Shown piece after piece: positions 35,771 through 43,856 of a stretch of 64,000 bases of DNA (the first letter of the stretch is position 1; every line of letters begins with the position of its first letter). The translations under genes and the position numbers were made by a program. The notes beneath the pieces were generated by a model that ran no database searches, was not told the DNA's origin, and saw nothing but the letters and a program-made list of their open reading frames with translations. The stretch spans positions 62,001-126,000 of the forward strand of contig CANMLS010000001.1 in the NCBI GenBank assembly GCA_947498785.1, written 5' to 3'. This stretch comes from an uncultured Aquimarina sp. (GTDB taxonomy: Bacteria > Bacteroidota > Bacteroidia > Flavobacteriales > Flavobacteriaceae).

Positions 35771-35859
35771 GAAAAAAAATATATCGACCCTTCATACTCA
35801 TGCAACAAACTTTTTGATTGAAAATTTATTCATCTTTGATATAATTTTCTTAGATAGAA

Positions 35860-36801
35860 CTAAGGTTGATTAGATCTGGTGTTAGATTTCATAGTCCATA
35901 TTAGCACACACATTGTACATAAAATACACATAAAAGTTGGTATAACCCAGTTAGGTCTGGGTACTAACCATATAGTACTAATTACTTCTACAGTTATAAG
36001 CGCTATTAAGACTTTAATGATAAGTGAATTACTTATTAATGAGGCTAAATAGGCTCCTAAAGGAGCTCCAAATATTACTATTGGAATTGCCGTTTTCCAG
36101 GCATTTAAAGCCCAGGTTGACCAATGATCTCCGAGAGTTGATGTAATGATAACGCCTGTTACAGAGCTTAGCGCCATAATTATTACCGTTGTTGGAGTTG
36201 CTTTTTTTTCAGTAGAATTCAAAACTAATGTTAGCATAATAAATGCTATCAAGTCTGCACCTGAACCAATATTAATGGTTAAAAATCCACCTATTATTCC
36301 TGCAAAAAATAATATTGGAATCCCCTTTTTTGAATTCAGGTGATCTATACTCTTAATGAGCGTAAATTGTTTAATTATTAAAGCAATGGCTAATGCTGCG
36401 ATATGGATAGTAAATAACCATTTAAGGTCACTACTAATCATAAACCACCCCAATATAAAAGGAATGAGTTGCCCTAATATTCCTCCTAAAACTGCTGGTA
36501 ATATAGCAAAAGAATGAAATGGTATTTTTCTATAAACAATGAAGAGAGATGCCATTGTCATACCCACAGATTGTATTAAAAGAGAAAATTGTTTAGCATC
36601 AGTTGGTAATATGTGGAGTACTTTTGTAAAAATAGGAAAGGCAACAGCTCCACCTCCTTCTGCCGAAATACCAGCAACAAAACTTCCTAATGACATTATT
36701 AGTGGAATTTCCCAAAGTTTTATTAGTAAATACCACTCATTAAAAAAAGTAATGGTAGCCAACCAAATTAATAACAAAGCTATTGCAGTTTTAAAATACA
36801 A
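35860..36801 (-). CDS. Sulfite exporter TauE/SafE family permease
   Basis: 313 residues with about nine membrane helices in two homologous halves. The first half has GSFVAGISAEGGGAVAFPIF (about 39-58), the second GIIGGFLTINIGSGADLIAF (about 168-187); both are the TauE/SafE signature (G-x-G-G-G in each half). These permeases export sulfur-containing anions such as sulfite or sulfoacetate, though many members are uncharacterised. The gene is alone on the minus strand, 227 bases downstream of the flavin monooxygenase gene, and may have been acquired with it. The substrate is not deducible. Confidence 0.85.
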   Translation of the reverse strand: MYFKTAIALLLIWLATITFFNEWYLLIKLWEIPLIMSLGSFVAGISAEGGGAVAFPIFTKVLHILPTDAKQFSLLIQSVGMTMASLFIVYRKIPFHSFAILPAVLGGILGQLIPFILGWFMISSDLKWLFTIHIAALAIALIIKQFTLIKSIDHLNSKKGIPILFFAGIIGGFLTINIGSGADLIAFIMLTLVLNSTEKKATPTTVIIMALSSVTGVIITSTLGDHWSTWALNAWKTAIPIVIFGAPLGAYLASLISNSLIIKVLIALITVEVISTIWLVPRPNWVIPTFMCILCTMCVLIWTMKSNTRSNQP

Positions 36802-37028
36802 AATTTTTAATAAGTTTAAGTGTTAATAATCAAGAATATATTTATGAATTTATATGTTTACTCATCTCAATTCTATGCAATGATAGAATGAATTGTAAAT
36901 CAGTAACTTTTCTTTCGAAAATCTATTTGTGCTATATTTTGTTTTGTAAAAGCACCTCTTACTATAAGAATTTTTGAACTAAATTATAAATCGTGGCAAA
37001 CCCAAATAAATAAGCTTTTATTATATAA

Positions 37029-38573
37029 TTAGGCTTTCATTAAAAGGCTTTTTAAACTATATCTTATTCTACCTTTTATTCCTTCTCTAATAACTTTATT
37101 GAGATAAATTTTTGGTAATTTATTTATAATTTCCATGGCTTCTTTGCTTTTTTTACCAGGTCCTCTTAATCGAAACTGAGTCGACTGAGTTGGTCCAAAA
37201 ACCAGCTTAATCCATAGTTTAGGTTTTTGGAAAAAATATTTGGTTAAGGGTGGTGTACAACCAATAACAGAGGCTAAGTCATCAATATACTGATGATAGT
37301 CAACTAAACTTCGAATTCGATATGCATTCTCCTGAAAACGTTCTAGATTTGCAGCTCTATCTATAGATGCAATTCGTTCCATTTCAGAAGATGTAGGTAA
37401 TTTATGTTTTTTGGATAATATTAAACCTAAAAAACGAGCCTGCATTTCCATAACAGGAAATTGACTACCAAAACCTGGTCTAGCCGCACCAAACCAAATA
37501 AACCTATCTCCAATAGTAGGATGTATCATATGTTTATATAAATATCTGGGATCTGTTTGCCGTAGTTGTTCTGGAAGTATTTCAATCGTATTATTTTGAA
37601 ACCCGGTACAAAAAATTATAGAATCAATATTTTCTAAAACTTTTCCATCTGAAGTATGCAATTTTTTACCTTGCTGCTCTATTTCAATAATCTCTCTAAC
37701 AATTTCGCAGCCATGATTAGCTATAGCTTTTGGAAGTGCTAGTGTTTTTGTACCATAAGTACCTCGAATTCCATATTTAGAATTGACTAATGAATTTAAT
37801 TTGACAACAGCATCAAAAACAGGTTTATTCTGGTTTTGTTCTCTTTTAATCAATCGTTTACTGAGTATAGTTCCATGTGATAAAGGAAGATTCCAAATGC
37901 CTCTATGTGTAGAGTTATCTGATGCGACATTTCCTCTTCTACGAGGAACAACCCAGCCTGTTGAATTTCTAAGGCTTACCCAACACTTATCTGCTACTTT
38001 TGAAACTTCAAAAGCAACATCAGAACCAGATTCTCCACCTCCAACAACAAGTACTCTTTTTCCTTTATAGGGCAGAGCATTCTTGTATGACTTTGAATGA
38101 GAATAATCTATATTTTGTAATTTTGATTTCCAATTAGGAAATTTAGGCACTCTATTATTTCCAATAGCTAATACGACTCTTTTACTTAGAAAACACTTTT
38201 CTGATTCTAAGCTAATTTTCCAACCATTTTTACCAAGCGTGCCCTCTTTTTCGATACTTTCAACTTTTGTTACCTGACTATTATACTCTATATATTGATC
38301 AACCTTAAAATTTTTGGCATAACTTGTCCAATAATTAACGGCTTCTTTTTTCGTCCAAAATTTATTTACTGCATCATCTCCTATCCAATAATCTGAGAAC
38401 ATGCTAAAAGTTGTTGAAGAGGTTAACGTCAAATTATCATATGATTGAGAAAATGTACCTCCAAGTTTTGAGGTTTGCTCTAAGCATAAGATATTTGTTA
38501 TTCCTTGTTCTATTAATTCTTTAACGGCTACAATTCCTGCAGGACCAGCTCCAATTAAAATACAATCGTACAT
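37029..38573 (-). CDS. Flavin-containing monooxygenase (FMO-like, class B)
   Basis: 514 residues. Two dinucleotide-binding motifs: FAD, CILIGAGPAGIVAVKELIEQ (residues 4-23) with the acidic partner in LCLEQ, and NADPH, KRVLVVGGGESGSDVAFEVS (about 170-189). Before the second is DYSHSKSYKNALPYKGKR, corresponding to the FMO fingerprint region (F-x-G-x-x-x-H-x-x-x-Y/F) in degenerate form. VLAIGNNRVPKFP and SIIFCTGFQNN are the usual strands before and after the NADPH domain. Such enzymes oxygenate N or S atoms; the substrate is unknown. The C-terminal 100 residues are basic (GPTQSTQFRLRGPGKKSKEA), perhaps membrane-associated. Upstream on the same strand is the broken chorismate-lyase-like gene. Confidence 0.85.
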   Translation of the reverse strand: MYDCILIGAGPAGIVAVKELIEQGITNILCLEQTSKLGGTFSQSYDNLTLTSSTTFSMFSDYWIGDDAVNKFWTKKEAVNYWTSYAKNFKVDQYIEYNSQVTKVESIEKEGTLGKNGWKISLESEKCFLSKRVVLAIGNNRVPKFPNWKSKLQNIDYSHSKSYKNALPYKGKRVLVVGGGESGSDVAFEVSKVADKCWVSLRNSTGWVVPRRRGNVASDNSTHRGIWNLPLSHGTILSKRLIKREQNQNKPVFDAVVKLNSLVNSKYGIRGTYGTKTLALPKAIANHGCEIVREIIEIEQQGKKLHTSDGKVLENIDSIIFCTGFQNNTIEILPEQLRQTDPRYLYKHMIHPTIGDRFIWFGAARPGFGSQFPVMEMQARFLGLILSKKHKLPTSSEMERIASIDRAANLERFQENAYRIRSLVDYHQYIDDLASVIGCTPPLTKYFFQKPKLWIKLVFGPTQSTQFRLRGPGKKSKEAMEIINKLPKIYLNKVIREGIKGRIRYSLKSLLMKA

Positions 38574-38606
38574 TATTTATTTTTTTAGTTGTAATTAGGT
38601 AAACTA

Positions 38607-38699
38607 TTAGCTTTTTTGAAGTTTAATTCTTCCATCAATAATTCGTGTAGTAGGACAGATTTTGTTAATGTTTTTATTTGCCATAAGAATCCTACCCAA
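38607..38699 (-). pseudogene. Frameshifted C-terminal tail of the second chorismate-lyase-like gene
   Basis: In the +1 frame relative to the gene at 38692-39081 the minus strand reads LGRILMANKNINKICPTTRI, then IDGRIKLQKS and a stop at 38607. This aligns with the C-terminus of the intact homologue at 17980-18486 (MGRSHTIIHSNSKKIICHVR then EIL): the G-R, N, K-I, C, R and final I/L positions agree. So the second gene is intact but for a one-base shift in the run GTTTGGGTAGG near 38693-38700. Confidence 0.55.
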
Positions 38700-39081
38700 A
38701 CACAATACTCTCGTATTTATATTTTGATAAACTGAAATGTAAATCTTTTTTGATCTTAGTTTTAATGTTAAATTGATTAATTAAACTTTCAGATAGTTGG
38801 GAACTATTTGGGAATTCATTAACAACTTTAATTGAAAGGTTATCTCTGAAAATTCTAAGATTTGTTTCAAGTATTTTAGTAATAGTTTTTTTTTGCCTTA
38901 TTTCAGAAATATATATTTCATCAAATTTTTTAATTAAAAATAGAGGTAACGATGATTTTTTTTTGAGTAAAAAATAGCTGAGAATTACGGTTCTTTTTCT
39001 ACTAATTATTTTTAAAAAAGATGAACTATTTTTTTCTTCAAAAGGAGTAACATGTCGACTTGAATTGTTGGTAATTTTCAT
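38692..39081 (-). CDS. Second chorismate-lyase-like gene, truncated by frameshift
   Basis: 129 residues before a TAG stop. The segment ILETNLRIFRDNLSIKVVNE (about residues 69-88) aligns with ILEATLRIVKQNLPPAFVQD of the intact gene at 17980-18486, and LSESLINQFNIKTKI aligns with FGELIKKYKISVSI, so these are paralogues of the same chorismate-lyase/UTRA-like fold. The protein stops about 35 residues early; the missing end is found one base out of frame at 38607-38699. Either a real pseudogene or a sequencing error in a short homopolymer. N-terminal 60 residues are basic and very diverged. The FMO gene follows 118 bases later on the same strand. Confidence 0.6.
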   Translation of the reverse strand: MKITNNSSRHVTPFEEKNSSSFLKIISRKRTVILSYFLLKKKSSLPLFLIKKFDEIYISEIRQKKTITKILETNLRIFRDNLSIKVVNEFPNSSQLSESLINQFNIKTKIKKDLHFSLSKYKYESIVFG

Positions 39082-39896
39082 CGTACTTTAATTAAGGAAT
39101 TGAGTTTTAAGATTACCGTGTAAGGCGGTATAAAACTATTAAAATTATCAAGACTCATAATTTATTTATGACTTTGTTAAGAAGAGGTTTTATGGGTAAA
39201 AAGTAATTTAATGGTGGTAAAAAGAGTTTTTTAATTTATTTTTTAGCTAAATAAAAATGGTGTAAATAGTTTAATAAAAAGTAGTTATAATCAATTTTGA
39301 CAACTATTTTTGGTGATGTAGATTTATAAGTAGGTTTTATGTATACAATTTTTGTCAATAGATTTTTTATGTTTTTTTTAAGATAACCATCATAAGAAAA
39401 AAAGGAGTGCGATGCTAAAAAAACGAATTTTTTGACTATTAAAATTGTAATATCCTTATTTTTATTAATAATATTTACGATATTCTTACCTTAAAAATCA
39501 AACCATAATTTTTTGGAAAAAATTAGTGTTTTTTAGACTAAAAACCTATATGTTATTTTAAAAAATTTAGACTATAAAAAAGAAAAAAACTAGAATTACT
39601 TAGAGGCTTAAATTCAATTAATTAGTAAGAAAAATAAGATTTAGAATTAAGTATTCTTTTGAAAAATCAAAATGATGTTTTAAATACTAAGTGTTGAGAT
39701 AAATAAATACCAAATAATGAATTTTTAAAACTTATTAAATACGTGTTTTTATGTTTCAATAGACGTATTTTATGTTAAAAAAAACTTAAAAATTGTAACG
39801 CTAAAAGTAACAACACGTATTATAGTACATTAATTATAAACTAACTCATATAATCAACTCAGGTGTAGCATCACCATAAAACAATCAAAATAACAT
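39082..39896. other. Long intergenic region upstream of the M16 protease gene
   Basis: About 815 bases, AT-rich, with no coding frame. It contains a spaced inverted repeat (39738-39747 and 39812-39821). Nothing else recognised. Confidence 0.5.
39738..39821. repeat. Spaced inverted repeat AATACGTGTT / AACACGTATT
   Basis: Perfect 10-base arms at 39738-39747 and 39812-39821, 64 bases apart; a related GACGTATTTTATG word lies between. Located 75-160 bases before the M16 gene start, so it may be a control element; no known regulator fits. Confidence 0.3.
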
Positions 39897-42881
39897 ATGA
39901 AATTAATTAAAACATTTTTGTTATTACTATTGGTCATTTGCCTAAGTAATTGTAAAGATTCGTCATCAGAAACTAACGAAGAGTCTCAGGAAGTAAAAGT
40001 AGAACAACATACAGATGCTTCTGGATTTAATTATGAAACTGTAACTAATGATCCAACAGGTTTACGATTGTATACATTGGATAATGGTTTAAAAGTATAT
40101 TTAGGTAAGAATGAAGAAGAACCAAAAATTCAGACTTTAATTGCTGTTAAAGCTGGTTCTACTTATGATCCTGCCGATAATACTGGTTTAGCGCACTACT
40201 TGGAGCATATGGTGTTTAAGGGAACTGATGAAATTGGTACTCAAGATTTTGAGAAGGAAAAAGTATTATTAAAAGAGATTTCTGATTTGTATGAACAGCA
40301 TAAAGCAGAAACAGATTTAGAAAAGAAAAAAGAAATCTATAAGAAAATAGACGAAGTATCTCTTGAAGCTTCAAAAATTTCTATTGCTAATGAATATGAT
40401 AAATTGGTAAACTCATTAGGAGCAGAGGGAACAAATGCTTTTACATCAAATGAACAAACTGTTTATGTTAATAAAATTCCATCTAATGAGCTTGATAAAT
40501 GGCTTAAAATAGAAAGTGAGCGATTTAGTCAAGTAGTATTACGTTTGTTTCATACAGAACTCGAGGCAGTATATGAAGAATTTAATAGAGGTCAGGATAG
40601 TGATGGTCGTAAACAATATTTTGCTGTTTTAGAAGGACTGTATCCTAATCATCCATACGGAACTCAGTCTACAATTGGTAAATCAGAGCATTTAAAGAAT
40701 CCATCTATGGAAGCTATTAATGCGTATTTTGATAAGTATTATGTACCAAATAATATGGCTGTGATTTTAGTAGGAGATTTAGACTTTGATAGTACAATTA
40801 AGAAGGTAAATGAAGCATTTGTAGGGTATAAGTCTAAAGAAGTCACTCATCCCGATTTCCCAAAGGAACCAGCAATAACTTCACCAATCAAAAAAGAGGT
40901 ATATGGCCCAACAGCAGAATCGGTATATGTTGCATTTAGAACAGATGGTTTTGGAACAAAAGAGGAGACTATAGTAATGCTTATTGATTATATTTTAGCA
41001 AATTCGCAAGCTGGATTGATCGATTTGAACCTCAATCAAAAACAAATGGTACAAAATGCATCTTCTTTTACAAATTTTGATAATGATTACGGATTTCATC
41101 TATTATATGGGATGCCAAAAGAAGGGCAAACTTTGGATGAAGTTAAGGAGTTACTATTAGGAGAGCTAGAAAAAATTAAAAAAGGAGAGTTTGATGACTG
41201 GCTAATTGATGCCGTAGTTAATGATTTAAAATTGACAAGAGTTCGACAGTTTGAAAATGCTAGCGCTACTGCATACGAGTATCTTGATGCCTTTATTCAT
41301 TTCACAGATTGGAAAGATCGTTTAACTATGTTAGATGATATGAAAAAAATTACGAAGCAAGAAGTGATTGATTTTGCTAATAAGCATTATGGAAATAATT
41401 ATGTTGAAGTACATAAAATCAAAGGAGAAGATAAGAATATTGTTAAAGTAGAAAACCCTGGAATTACGCCTGTAGAACTAAATAGGGATAAGGAATCAAC
41501 GTTTATTCAAGAATTTAAAAAGATAGAATCTCCAGCATTACAGCCTAAATTCATTGATTACAAAACAGCGATTAAGTCGACCAAAACCAATAACGATATT
41601 TCTGTATCCTATATAGAAAATGAAAATAATGATCTCTTTAATCTTACTATTATTTTTGATTTAGGAATAGATAATGATAAGACATTGTCTGTAGCCTCTG
41701 GATATTTTGATTATCTAGGAACAGATAAATATTCAGCAGAAGAACTTAAAAAAGAATTCTATAAATTAGGAATCAATTATAGTATAAACTCTTCCAAAGA
41801 CAGGACAAATGTTAGCATTTCTGGTTTGAAAGAAAACTTAGATGAGGGATTGGTTTTATTAGAAGACCTATGGAAAAATGCAGTTTCTGATCAGGAAGCA
41901 TATGATAAATTTGTTGATCAAATAGCAAAAGGTCGTCAAGACGGGAAAACACAAAAGCAAAACATTCTTTGGAATGGATTATTGAATTATGGTAAATTCG
42001 GTGAAAACTCTAGATTGCGTAATATATATACAATCAATGAACTAAAAGAAATTAACCCTCAGGATTTGGTTAATAAAATAAAAGAATTATATACCTATAA
42101 ACATCGGGTGTTCTATTATGGTAAAGATGTAGAAGCTGCAATTGCTTCTTTGGATAAAAATCATACGATTTCTAGTGATTTGAAAGAATATCCAGAAAAA
42201 GAAACCTATGTAGAAAAAGAAACTGGAGGTAATGTATATTTTGTCGATTATGACATGGTTCAAAGTGAAATGATATTCCTTGCAAAAGGAGCAGAGTTTG
42301 ACTCTAAAAAAATGGCAGCTTCAAGTTTGTTTAACACCTATTTTGGTAGCGGGTTATCTTCAATAGTCTTTCAAGAAATTCGTGAATCAAAATCATTGGC
42401 ATATTCTGCTTTTTCTCAATATAGTATGGCTAGTGAAAAAGGAAATTCAGATTATGTATATGCATATATAGGTACACAGGCAAACAAAATGCCTCAAGCC
42501 GTTGATGCAATGATGGATCTTATGACAGATATGCCTGAGGCAGAAGAACAATTTAATCAAGCAAAAGAAGCCACTTTAAAGAAAATTGCAGCTAAGCGAA
42601 TTACAAAGTCAAATATCTTTTGGTCATACGAAAATCTAAAGAAAAGAGGCATTGATTATGATAATAGAGAAGAGATGTATAAAACGATCAAAAATATGAC
42701 ATTAGCAGATCTTAAGTCTTTCTTTAATGAAAATATTAAAGGTGAATCATATAATGTTCTTGTGATTGGGAATAGGAAAGATGCAGATATGAAAGCTTTG
42801 TCTAAATTGGGAGTGGTTAAAGAAATGGATATTGATTATCTTTTTAATTATGAAAAGAAAAAAGAAGACATAAAATTATAA
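39897..42881 (+). CDS. M16 family (insulinase/pitrilysin) zinc metalloprotease lipoprotein
   Basis: 994 residues. Lipoprotein signal with Cys19 (VICLSNCKDSSSE). The inverted zinc motif HxxEH is HYLEH (His100, Glu103, His104) in NTGLAHYLEHMVFKGTDEIG, with the third ligand Glu in LEAVYEEFNRG further on. The full-length protein has four M16 domains in two halves; the second half (about 550-990) keeps the fold but has no zinc motif, as is normal. Probably in the periplasm or anchored to the outer membrane, degrading peptides. The N-terminal domain carries a charged helical insertion (about residues 112-160). A strong terminator follows at 42906-42935. Confidence 0.93.
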   Translation: MKLIKTFLLLLLVICLSNCKDSSSETNEESQEVKVEQHTDASGFNYETVTNDPTGLRLYTLDNGLKVYLGKNEEEPKIQTLIAVKAGSTYDPADNTGLAHYLEHMVFKGTDEIGTQDFEKEKVLLKEISDLYEQHKAETDLEKKKEIYKKIDEVSLEASKISIANEYDKLVNSLGAEGTNAFTSNEQTVYVNKIPSNELDKWLKIESERFSQVVLRLFHTELEAVYEEFNRGQDSDGRKQYFAVLEGLYPNHPYGTQSTIGKSEHLKNPSMEAINAYFDKYYVPNNMAVILVGDLDFDSTIKKVNEAFVGYKSKEVTHPDFPKEPAITSPIKKEVYGPTAESVYVAFRTDGFGTKEETIVMLIDYILANSQAGLIDLNLNQKQMVQNASSFTNFDNDYGFHLLYGMPKEGQTLDEVKELLLGELEKIKKGEFDDWLIDAVVNDLKLTRVRQFENASATAYEYLDAFIHFTDWKDRLTMLDDMKKITKQEVIDFANKHYGNNYVEVHKIKGEDKNIVKVENPGITPVELNRDKESTFIQEFKKIESPALQPKFIDYKTAIKSTKTNNDISVSYIENENNDLFNLTIIFDLGIDNDKTLSVASGYFDYLGTDKYSAEELKKEFYKLGINYSINSSKDRTNVSISGLKENLDEGLVLLEDLWKNAVSDQEAYDKFVDQIAKGRQDGKTQKQNILWNGLLNYGKFGENSRLRNIYTINELKEINPQDLVNKIKELYTYKHRVFYYGKDVEAAIASLDKNHTISSDLKEYPEKETYVEKETGGNVYFVDYDMVQSEMIFLAKGAEFDSKKMAASSLFNTYFGSGLSSIVFQEIRESKSLAYSAFSQYSMASEKGNSDYVYAYIGTQANKMPQAVDAMMDLMTDMPEAEEQFNQAKEATLKKIAAKRITKSNIFWSYENLKKRGIDYDNREEMYKTIKNMTLADLKSFFNENIKGESYNVLVIGNRKDADMKALSKLGVVKEMDIDYLFNYEKKKEDIKL

Positions 42882-42905
42882 AATTTGTTAAACTATAATT
42901 TGTTT

Positions 42906-42935
42906 ATAAACCCTGTGAGAAATCACAGGGTTTAT
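42906..42935 (+). terminator. Terminator after the M16 gene
   Basis: Stem of 13 pairs (ATAAACCCTGTGA and its complement) closed by a GAAA tetraloop at 42919-42922, followed by TTGTTG. The stem and GNRA-type loop make it stable; the U-tract is weak. Confidence 0.7.
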
Positions 42936-42937
42936 TG

Positions 42938-42967
42938 TTGATGACATATTTGTAATTCTTATATTTG
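42938..42967 (+). promoter_or_regulatory. Promoter of fabG
   Basis: TTG at 42938-42940, a 19-base spacer and TATATTTG at 42960-42967: a close match to the Bacteroidota consensus. The leader to fabG at 43025 is about 50 bases. It begins directly after the M16 terminator. Confidence 0.65.
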
Positions 42968-43024
42968 AAATTTACATTGCAAATTATAAATAGTACAGAA
43001 GTACAAAAAATAGAAACATAAAGA

Positions 43025-43771
43025 ATGAATCTTTTACAAGATAAAACAGCTATTATCACAGGGGCTACTCGTGGTATTGGTAAAGGAATAGCAGAGATTT
43101 TTGCAAAACAAGGAGCTAATGTTGCTTTTACATATAGTTCTTCGGTAGAAGCAGCAAATGCTTTAGAAAAAGAGTTAAATACATTAGGAATTAAGGCAAA
43201 GGGGTATCAAAGCAATGCAGCAAATTATGATGATGCTCAGGAACTGGTAAAATCTGTTTTAGAAACTTTTGGAAGTGTAGATATTTTGGTGAATAATGCA
43301 GGAATCACAAAAGATAATCTTTTGATGCGCATGAGTGAAGAGGATTTTGATAAAGTGATAGAAGTAAATCTCAAGAGTGTATTTAATATGACTAAGGCGG
43401 TTCAAAGAACAATGCTCAAACAACGTAAAGGGAGTATTATTAATATGAGTTCTGTGGTTGGAGTAAAAGGTAATGCTGGTCAAGCAAATTATGCTGCTTC
43501 AAAATCAGGAATTATCGGATTTTCAAAATCTGTAGCTTTAGAGTTAGGATCAAGAAATATCCGAAGTAACGTAGTTGCTCCTGGTTTTATAGAAACCGAA
43601 ATGACAGAAAAATTGGATGAAAAAGTGGTCGATGGATGGCGTAATGCTATTCCATTAAAAAGAGGAGGTACTCCAGAGGATATTGCAAATACATGTCTTT
43701 TTTTGGCAAGTGATTTAAGTGCGTACATCACAGGACAAGTGCTTAATGTTGACGGAGGAATGTTAACATAA
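43025..43771 (+). CDS. fabG: 3-oxoacyl-[ACP] reductase FabG
   Basis: 248 residues, classical short-chain dehydrogenase. NADPH motif TGATRGIGKGIA (about 12-23), the NNAG motif in DILVNNAGITKDNLLMRM (about 83-100), catalytic Ser in INMSSVVGVKGNAGQ (about 137-151), and Tyr/Lys in ANYAASKSG (about 152-160). NVDGGM near the end is typical. FabG reduces the beta-keto group in each round of fatty acid elongation. Other short-chain dehydrogenases share these motifs, but the KDNLLMRM sequence and length favour FabG. Cytoplasmic. Confidence 0.93.
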   Translation: MNLLQDKTAIITGATRGIGKGIAEIFAKQGANVAFTYSSSVEAANALEKELNTLGIKAKGYQSNAANYDDAQELVKSVLETFGSVDILVNNAGITKDNLLMRMSEEDFDKVIEVNLKSVFNMTKAVQRTMLKQRKGSIINMSSVVGVKGNAGQANYAASKSGIIGFSKSVALELGSRNIRSNVVAPGFIETEMTEKLDEKVVDGWRNAIPLKRGGTPEDIANTCLFLASDLSAYITGQVLNVDGGMLT

Positions 43772-43783
43772 AGATAAGGAGTT

Positions 43784-43850
43784 AGAAAGTAAGAGTTGTT
43801 AGATAATTCTATTGTTCAACTTCTGACTTTCGACCTTTACCTCTAACTTT
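43784..43850 (+). repeat. Imperfect inverted repeat between fabG and the vWA gene
   Basis: The left part GTTAGAAAGTAAGAGTTG pairs imperfectly with CAACTTCTGACTTTC and the CTCTAAC that follows. The words AACTTCTGACTTTCGAC and CCTCTAACTTTAG are of the sort seen in degenerate flavobacterial intergenic repeats. No termination T-tract. Confidence 0.35.
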
Positions 43851-43856
43851 AGAAAC

